Shown here: piece by piece, positions 56,546 to 64,000 of the stretch
Position numbering within the stretch: position 1 is the stretch's first letter
Layout: each line of letters opens with the position of its first letter
Assembly: GCA_015501075.1 (NCBI GenBank)
Contig: JADNYJ010000080.1
Location: 114,483 to 178,482, forward strand
Source: Gymnopilus junonius
Lineage: Eukaryota > Basidiomycota > Agaricomycetes > Agaricales > Galerinaceae
Reading direction: 5' to 3'
Length of the DNA stretch: 64,000 bases
Notes under the pieces: model-generated
What the model saw: only the letters and a program-made list of their open reading frames with translations
What the model was told of the DNA's origin: nothing
The model's database searches: none
Position numbers and translations under genes: made by a program

Positions 56546-58563
56546 ATGAGACCTGGGAGGACATCTGTAATTCCGGAGATGTTTGATTATATCGTTATAG
56601 GATCAGGCGTAAGGCTGCTCATTTCTTATTCCCACTCACTAATCCCGACCTTCTCTCCTTCTATCTCAGTTTACTGCCCTCGCCTTCGTTGAACAAACAC
56701 TAAAGCAAGACCCGAAAAAGAAAATCATTTGCCTCGAGAGAGGAGGTAAGTAGAAATAGCCAAACTCTACACGAATGCTGACCATATTTTCCGAACAACA
56801 GATTTCTGGCTTCCAGACCATTTCCAAAATCTCCCCCTGCCATTCAAGTACACTCTTGGAGGACCAAAGCGAAACATTTCCGTTTTCACTCTCTCGTCTG
56901 ACCTATGAAGTACCGGTCAAAATTTGTTCATGGTTCCACCCCCTTCTTTGGAGGTCGTTCCACCTTTTGGTCTGCGTGGTCTCCTACGCCGACTCCGGAC
57001 CTCATGCGCGAATGGCCCTCGTCGATGCTCAAAGTGGCTGGTAATTCCGACTCAGAATTCTTTAAGCGTGCCAGGGCTCTCCTCAAAGTCACACCCGCTG
57101 ATGATATCGGGCCTCCGTACGCTAACCTCCAGGTCGAAATAAATGAACGCTTGAAGAATATCAAGGGGAACATTTCGTCTGCCACCGATGCCTATCCCGC
57201 TCCTATGGCCGTTGGCGCTGTTGCTCAGTCAACCACCATTCGTTTCACCAAGTTCTCCACGCCTGGTGCTCTTCTCGCACTTTACGAGCAACAACAGGAT
57301 AGGGTGAAGAACAAAACAGGCTCTGCACTCCTTCTAGCTACCAACACGGCCGTCCAATACTTGGTCACAGAGCTTGGTTTTCCTCCGATTCCTAAGGCAG
57401 GCGATGATGACGTCCCTGTCAGATTTGTCCGCTCTGACCGTGGACCTGATCTTCCAGTTCGCCCAAACACGAAAATTATACTCTGCGCCGGCGCTTTTCC
57501 GAATGCGACTCTACTTCTCAATAGCTTCTCCGGGGCACAGGTACCGACCATCGCCGGCGTCGGACAGACAGTGACAGGGCATTTCCTTTCTCATGTCGTC
57601 GGTCGTGTCCGCAGGTCGACTTTCACAGACTTGGACCCTGAAAAGCTCGAGATTTCCGCAGAATACATCGCCGGCCTTGCGTCCAACGGCTTGCAATATC
57701 ACATCCAGGTCACAGGAGTCTCCTCGCCCGACCCTCATCAAGACGCTGAGGACGCTGCGCGATTCTGTCCTGTACGTAGTTCCCTGACAGCACGAGATTC
57801 ATAGTTCTAATCTCTTCAATGCGACCTCCAGGACTATGCGGCCGCTGCTACCCAAGAACAGCTCAAAGGATCAGAAGACTACGTGATTTTTGGTGTGCTA
57901 TGCCTTCTATACCGCAAATCTAATCCTTCTGACACCTTCCTGTCCAGTCTGCGCAACACTCGGGAACTCAGCGAGAACAACTCCAACTCCTGGTTCCGCA
58001 AGAACGAACACGGTACCGCGAGCGACCCAACAGCCAACTGCGTTTTGCAAGTTGTCCTCAACAAGGATGACTATCAACTTTGGGACGAGATGGATATAGC
58101 AACCTTCCAGGCAATTGAAACCATGGCAGGTAAAGGACACGCCGTCGAGTGGTGGCATCAGCCTCAACCCGAGAATGGTGGTGACCTACCTCCAGGTGTG
58201 TGGGAAAAGGAGTTGCCTGGACGAGATACTATTCGTATGCCTGGAATCGTTCACGAGGCATCTCTCATTCCTTTGGGCAAAGGAAACAAGTGCCCTGTTG
58301 ATGAGAATTACAAGGTCAAAGGTGTCTCCAATGTGGTGAGTTCCCATACTCATTGTAATTCAAGAATATGCAGCTTACGCTAACTCGCCAGTATGTCACC
58401 GGCGCTGCTTTGTTCCCAACCTCGGGCTCCTGGTGCGTTGTTTGTTTGGTGGTTGATCTATGTTATAACTGACATGGATGCCCCATCATGCAGGAATCCT
58501 ACTATGACCATGTGTGGATTCGCTCAGGACCTTGCCATCAAATTGACGCCGAAAGCAAACTGA
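56546..58563 (+). pseudogene. GMC-family oxidoreductase with two single-base insertions (about 573 aa)
   Basis: Six exons (56546-56608, 56670-56745, 56802-57771, 57832-58335, 58392-58432, 58494-58563) follow GT-AG introns. The FAD Rossmann start is Phe-Asp-Tyr-Ile-Val-Ile-Gly-Ser-Gly, split by the first intron before Phe-Thr-Ala-Leu-Ala. Then come Leu-Glu-Arg-Gly, Phe-Phe-Gly-Gly-Arg-Ser-Thr-Phe-Trp, the Val-His-Glu-Ala-Ser segment with the probable catalytic His, and Ser-Trp-Asn-Pro-Thr-Met-Thr-Met with the Asn partner. Such enzymes oxidise sugars or alcohols with FAD. No signal peptide is present. Two extra A residues, at AAA near 56867 and in the A-run near 56911, shift the frame; without them the length is normal. 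It could be a working gene with assembly errors. Confidence 0.8.
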
Positions 58564-59086
58564 GAGTTTGCGAAAAGATTGCCGATACGTTTTCTCTGCA
58601 TGTGTATTGTTCTTCAGAAGTCTTTGCCACCGTACTACCATGTAACCAGTGAAAATTTAAGTTGATGCTTGTCCCACAAATAGTTGAATCAAAGGTGTAA
58701 CTGTCCCTAGCCATTTGAACAAAAAGCTGCCTCCGGAAAGCATGCCGCTTGGCCTTCCCTGGCCGTGGATCCTGTCTCCTCTATCTGTTCTGACAAGGTG
58801 GACATTATATCTCTCACTTATATATTCAATCAAGTAATTAGCTGTTTTCCATTCAGCAAAAGCGCACAAGTAATTGGACAACTTACTGATGTGACTAGCG
58901 TTTAGCCTCAAGGTACAAATGGAATTTGCCGAGGCCCTGTCGGCGTGGCACTGTATCTGTAGAAATCATCATACTTACAACATATTCTTCGCCGTAATGT
59001 CATTTTGTAACAGGCAAACTCAAAGGGAAAAGATTTATATCAGATGCATTTATTTAAGAACTAAGGACGTCCTGAACGAAACAATT
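58564..59086. other. Convergent spacer
   Basis: It lies between the 3' ends of the GMC gene and MYND gene B. No gene or RNA is seen. Confidence 0.4.
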
Positions 59087-60964
59087 TCATTGCCATCCTC
59101 CGGAAATCCACCCATTGTTTTCAGAAAATCGAGAAATCGTTTTGGAGTCTATTTTCAAGATCAGACTACCCCAAGGATTATGCCTGGGATGAAGCTCAGG
59201 ATGAAATTTTATTCCACTGCGATGGAACAGCACAGACTCCCTCTGAGCTTCTACCTCGTTGGAAGCCTGTAAAAAGATGGTCAATGAAGAGTTAAGATAG
59301 TAGGAGGAGATATTGCACACCGTAAACAGGCTTGGAACTCTTTTCCGAGATAGAGCTCTGTATGTTGTCTTCCAAGATTCTATGTCACTTTTAGAACATC
59401 CAGAGTTAAAGGCAATAGCCAGGTCGGGTTTGGTGGAATCTCGATCGTCCATATATTGATGATAGGTCCTATTGAGATTCAAAACAAGCAAAAAATAAAA
59501 TTCAAGTCCACGCACATCGGGTAACTATTGAATGCGATACTTCGCTCGTTATGGATGCAATCACTAAATTCGAATCGTGAAGTCCTCTCTGACAAGAAAA
59601 ATATCAAGAGACGCACGAGCAAGTTTTCAATTCAGTGATTAGGGGCTCTGGTCCAGTAAATTTGTCCAAGTTTGGACCAATGAACGTCAACTAAGCTCGA
59701 AATTTGAATAAATGCAGATGGAAAAAGTTGGAACCCTGACCACCAATGTTTTCACCAGAGGAAGACGATGTACTATCTCCTCAAACACTTCTATGCTCGA
59801 TATTTCTAATTCATCTGCACCGAGAACCTTGGGCAGCTTATGAGTAACAGTAGTACAAAAGGCGAACTAAGGAAAACCTACATGAATATCGAGCACGTCT
59901 TTCTTAGTCCAAGCATCATCGTCGCCATTTAGAACTTCAAGGCTCCAAAGGATGGTGAGAGGCATAGACAGATTTTCGCTAGCAGCACGGAGCATCGCGT
60001 CCATGAATCTTTTACCCATTGAATTATAAGCTTTGAAGGCTTTGTACAAGCCATACTCGTAATTCGCCCAATCAATATCTCGCACAGATGACCAAGATGC
60101 GAAAATACGCTCCGGACGCCATGTAAATTCTCCAACGGCCGAGCCTGCCGATATGATTTGGGAGCATCGCAGGTCCTCCAAGCAGCGTTTGTTCATTTCA
60201 CACTGCGTAAGATTGTCGCGACTGTATGGAGATGGCTCATTTTCGTGCTTGGACTTGGCAGTCCGCCAATGGGATTCACAGCAATAGAAGGATAGATTGC
60301 AATAAGGACACGGCTTTAATACAGCCGGACGAGTGTTCCGCTTCGCCAACTCCGCTTCAATACGAAAGAGAGCGTCTGTACGACCACTATGGTGCAATGA
60401 TGAAATCACCATGATTTATATATGAATAAAAAGACCGCACCATGCAAGACAATGTGGTTCCCACCCAACCACCTGACGCTCCTGAAATACGAGCGGTCTT
60501 CCTAATAAGTCCTCCAACGTTTTTGTAACGACACGCTCAGTATTGCTGATGAATTCTTCAAGCATTCCGAAATTTGTGACAACAAGCGTATCTCGGTCTT
60601 TAGGAATGGACCAATATGCATCCAGGAGTTTGCGTCCGCATTCTTCTTCCGCTGTTTGATACACGTCACATAAATACGTGTGCGTGGGCCACTCCGCCTA
60701 GACAATATTACGTCTAGGAAGTAAGAGAGGAGGAACAGCAGATATTACCTTTCGACACTCTGTGATCAAAATTTATGACCGTTTTATCCTTGCATGACAT
60801 GAACAATACACACCAGTGTTGCAATACCAAACGTGTCGACATGCACATTGTAAGAGGGGATTCGGAGCAGTCTTTTCCTTCAGGCAATAGTGGCATGCTA
60901 TCCCAAGATTGACAAGGACTGGTGGAATATGTAATGGGTCGATTCCGGTTGGACTTGAAGACAT
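59087..60964 (-). CDS. MYND zinc-finger / MSS51-like protein B (485 aa)
   Basis: Nine exons (60814-60964, 60749-60759, 60441-60697, 59882-60386, 59744-59827, 59617-59690, 59516-59563, 59321-59468, 59087-59266) join in frame to 485 residues. The second exon is only 11 nt and supplies Glu-Cys-Arg-Lys, completing the MYND finger: Cys-His-Tyr-Cys, Cys-Ala-Cys, Tyr-Cys, Glu-Cys-Arg-Lys-Ala-Glu-Trp, His...Cys. The second Cys cluster, Leu-Thr-Phe-Ile-Gly-Pro, Cys-x2-Cys and the MSS51-like C terminus (Pro-Asp-Leu-Ala-Ile-Ala-Phe-Asn, Asn-Pro-Trp-Gly-Ser-Leu) match gene A exon by exon, including intron positions. Both are therefore ancient duplicates. Whether it has a mitochondrial role is unknown. 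Confidence 0.88.
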
Positions 60965-61339
60965 TTAGATGGGATGAGATGATACCTGAGGTAGTGATGG
61001 AACGCGAAGACAAACCAATTGCGCTATAAATACGGACGTGATCTGGTATCGTGATCTATGAGGAAAAGATAAAAGTACGAACCGGTCCTTCTTGGTGCAT
61101 CATCGAGGAAAGCCTAGACATCTACAGAAAGGAAAAATGTAAGGGACCAGTCCACGATGGGCAAGGGCATTTGACTCGGTAGACAGAGTACCGGACCTAT
61201 ACATTATTTTTGTTGGAGATCGTCCTCAAAATGTGTATAGCTTGTCGAGGAGAGAAAGGGGGTTTGAAAACCGGCTTCTTGGAGACAATGTCCCTCTATT
61301 CTCGTGGAAAATACACATTGTAGAAAGGATCGAGGACCA

Positions 61340-61600
61340 AGAGACCTCGTCGCCGTATGATTTTGTCATCTTTCATTCCACCAGAGTCAGACGCTACAAC
61401 GTATCGGCTTTGTATACATTTTCAAGCTTTCGCACTTGACCGCATTGTTCGACAAATTGGGCGACAGGACAATATCGCAGAGGCAGATGATATCCGAATT
61501 CGATCTTCCTTTACCCATATAGCGATTTCCCCTTTTCGAGTCTTATGGCTTGGTTTTGAGCTGGTTCGTCTGCTTAGTCTTTTCCACGAAGGGATGAACG
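61340..61600 (+). pseudogene. Degraded copy of the HNH-type gene
   Basis: The segment aligns with 54000-54150 of the HNH-type gene at DNA and protein level: Tyr-Arg-Leu, Ala-Leu-Asp-Arg-Ile-Val-Arg-Gln, Ala-Asp-Asp-Ile, and a Phe-Thr-His-Ile-Ala-Ile-Ser-Pro-Phe stretch matching Tyr-Pro-Tyr-Ala-Asp-Phe-Pro-Leu. The catalytic His/Asn region is not found upstream and the downstream homology fades. It is a fragment only. Confidence 0.6.
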
Positions 61601-61810
61601 ACAGAGTCGAAGATTTTGTTCTAGAGATATTCATAAGATTTCCAGCATAGTTCAACGAAGAGCAATAGAGGCGCGCACTTGTCCATGGAAGTACACTAAT
61701 TAACATCCCATCGATGGGGCAATAACGCAAACGAAAATAAAAGAATGCAGAGCGGAAAACACCGGTGCACTTTTTTGCTTAGTAGACGGTTCTTCTTTAG
61801 AGAGGAAATA

Positions 61811-61859
61811 AAACAAAGCAAGAGAAAGAGAAAGAGAAAAAGAAAGAAAGAGACAGAAG
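61811..61859 (+). repeat. GAAAGA-type low-complexity tract
   Basis: An imperfect run of GAAAGA/GAGAAA units. Confidence 0.85.
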
Positions 61860-62193
61860 ATAAAAAGGGAAGAAATGATGAAGCATCAGATCAAGACCGA
61901 GAGATGTAATATAAAGCAAAGCCCTCCTAGAAACCATCCCCCAGATTCAGAAACAGAGCGTCGATGATGATCTGTAAGGCATAGAGGAAGAAAAACTGTG
62001 AGATCCAAGAGACACGGAGTAGATACGAATCCCCTTGCAAAATTTGCACAGTAAGAGATGGGTACTTCCACGTTTCAGTAACGAGGAAGCATCAGAATTA
62101 CGTCGAGGTTCACAGGAGCATAGCCTGAAGGTGGCTATGAGATGAGCAAAAAGGTCGGCAAGGCATGAGATGGGTGAGAGGAGAGCGGCAGCT

Positions 62194-62208
62194 GACCTTA
62201 ACCCTAAG
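62194..62208 (+). promoter_or_regulatory. Telobox-like motif, copy 4
   Basis: It reads GACCTTAACCCTAAG, 1.23 kb upstream of MYND gene B, followed by GCGGGA. GAGAGCGGC lies about 12 bp before it. Confidence 0.45.
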
Positions 62209-64000
62209 GCGGGAACGTGTTGGGCGGAAATGTCGGAACTCGAGCGGTCCTTTCTCTTCCCTTCCTTTCCACTACACACACCTTTCATGCTCACGCCACG
62301 TCTCTCTGGAATAACTCTGCACGACTGCCTGGTTCGGACTATCTTAATCACAATCGAACCACGCTGCGGTCCACGCACAACCGAACCGACCCGTTTTGAG
62401 TTTCGAGCTACATTAGAGTCTTTAGACATCCTGGACGAACCGGAACCTTCAACAGCTCTCATGGAATGCGTTTATCGGCTCGGCTTGGACTCGCAAGGCT
62501 CTGAGAATCAATCACAGGGTCGATGAAAGTGAACTTGAGTTGTTGTCTGGCTCAGAAGCTGGTCGTCACGTTTATATGTTCGTCTCGTTCTCCGTTGTTT
62601 TCAGTTCTTGTTGACGTGTTTGTAGGTTCGCAATCATCTCTTCCACTCTCAATGATGCTGCTCTAGATCTCACAGCTAGTCAGCTTGAGCCGCCTGTTCG
62701 TATATTATCACTGTCCCTGCCCAACGGCCATGAATGTGGTGAAAGAGAAAGAACCTTGCGACGCCTCCTGGGGTATTTATAAGTTTTTTTTTCTTCGTAT
62801 CCTCTTTCTTATCATTTTGATCGCTTACTTCCTTTTTCTTTTTTTTCCTTTTGCTTCTACCATCTTTATTTTAGTTTTTCCCATTTATGTCTGATGTGGC
62901 ATGACGCTAACCAACAACCTTCATTTTTCGTTTATAGCCTCTTAAGGTCGGCTCTAGTTTCAACGACATAGTGGAGTGGACGAGAGGATCGTGCTCCTAC
63001 TTGTTCTCCTTTTACGACAACTATTCCCAAAACTTCCGCTTCGCAAACGCCTCTCTTCTTCATCACCGCCTTCCCTCCCCTTCCATCTCTGATGGCTGGC
63101 AAAACATTTCAACCAGGATTCACCTCCGGACCCATCTGTAACATCTGCTGCGTCCTCGACCCGAATTGAAACCTCAACTCTGGTTGATTTCTGTTCTTCT
63201 CGCTTCAGCCTTCCTCCAGTTCACATTGTACAACCATTTCTAGGACGTTGTGGACATGTTTTTTTTTTCCTGCCTTATTGCTATTTGTTCTCTCTGCACT
63301 ACGATGAACAGGCTGTTGTTTCCGACATTTCCGGCATCATGTCATGACTAGCTGCTCCCTATCGCTGTACTCTCACGATGAACGCTTCCCTTGGAAGTTC
63401 ACGGGTATGCGTATTCGAGGCCTTTCTTGTCGGCGGCTTATTCTTCTAGCTGTCCTGTGGAAGGCGTTCGTTGTCCTCCCAAGAATCGGCTGATAGATCT
63501 TGTACGGGAAATAATTTTGGGTATTGGGCAGTCCTTATCGGCGGCGCGTTCAATACATGTCTCCGTAGATCCAAGTCATGGTGACCTAGCCTGCTACCAT
63601 ATTTTCTTCGCTTGCTTATCCATACAGAATGCCGAAGAACAGACAACGTCAACGGAGCGTATTGGACTGGGGCAGAGCACCTAGTTTGTTTCTTATGAGC
63701 AATATATCGTTGGATCGCTTAGGTTGGCCGTCATCGCTTTAGTCTGACCTCCTGCAATGGGGTCCGGATTCCTGTCTGCCTTCGATCAAACCATCCCTTT
63801 TTCTCGTCTAGGTCCGTTACGCTAGGCGCCTTTGGTACCCATTTCGTGTTTGATCTTCCATGTCGCTGCCGCATGTTTGTACTTTCAAATAGTTTGAATC
63901 TCTGTTCTATGCAGTCCCGTTATATTCTTCAATGATTTACTCTCCTACATTGTGTGGTGTCTGGACCATGACAAGCAACAGGAGCCCTCAATCGGCTATC

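Larger units (their letters stand above)
61601..64000. other. Gene-poor 3' end of the window
   Basis: No gene is supported. The longest frames (61947-62462 minus, 62170-62526 plus) overlap in opposite directions and lack domains. Pyrimidine-rich stretches at 62780-62880 and 63240-63270 might belong to a promoter or leader of a gene beyond the window. Confidence 0.35.

Noticed and set aside
57891..57949. Possible intron in the GMC gene
   Set aside because: The GT...AG pair would shift the frame, whereas the unspliced reading is open and continuous with both sides.
62194..62208. Telomere repeat array at the window end
   Set aside because: Only single or double TAACCC units are present here and at three other places; there is no array, so no chromosome end is indicated.
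1..64000. CRISPR arrays, tRNA or rRNA genes
   Set aside because: No regularly spaced repeats, no tRNA A/B-box pair with a plausible cloverleaf, and no rRNA core sequence were noticed. A tRNA scan would be needed to exclude tRNAs fully.

Overview
This window looks like nuclear DNA of a filamentous basidiomycete, most likely an Agaricomycete. Genes carry many short GT-AG introns of about 50 to 66 bp. The gene content fits: HET-domain proteins, F-box-like families, MYND/MSS51-like proteins, a small cysteine-containing secreted protein, a GMC oxidoreductase and a GH5 glucanase. Retroelements of the tyrosine-recombinase (DIRS/Ngaro) and Tad1-like LINE types are present. No bacterial, plastid or mitochondrial signature was seen. 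The species cannot be named from sequence alone.

Layout: 1-5.4 kb is a transposon-derived stretch holding a 1.7-kb element with 31-bp terminal inverted repeats and a complete non-autonomous hAT element with 8-bp target duplications. From 6 to 17.3 kb is a gene block: a four-helix MARVEL-like membrane protein, a relic of a small unrecognised protein family, a small secreted protein (minus strand), and two head-to-head HET-domain loci, the first frameshifted twice and the second a clear pseudogene. From 18.7 to 28.1 kb is a second transposon island. It contains a decayed tyrosine-recombinase retrotransposon with A1-ORFs-B1-A2-B2 style repeats, segmental repeats, and a copy of the small unknown gene split by two nested inverted-repeat elements. 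An intact member of that family follows at 28.5 kb.

From 29 to 46 kb genes resume: an F-box-like pseudogene, an intracellular-type GH5 glucanase, a C2H2 zinc-finger protein, MYND/MSS51-like gene A, and two more F-box-like paralogues. From 47.0 to 53.4 kb a full-length Tad1-like LINE sits on the minus strand with poly(A), an intact ORF1, a decayed ORF2 and a 12-13 bp target-site duplication. Beyond it are an HNH-type gene (5' end unclear beside the LINE), a GMC oxidoreductase with two single-base insertions, MYND/MSS51-like gene B, a degraded HNH copy, and gene-poor DNA to the end.

The genes do not form a recognisable metabolic cluster. The themes are expanded fungal families (HET, F-box-like, MYND, HNH) present as intact and broken paralogues, and repeated transposon insertion. 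Every in-frame stop in the aligned parts of the tyrosine-recombinase element is TGA in a context where a C-to-T change from CGA explains it. A shared 15-bp telobox-like motif lies upstream of four of the paralogous minus-strand genes.
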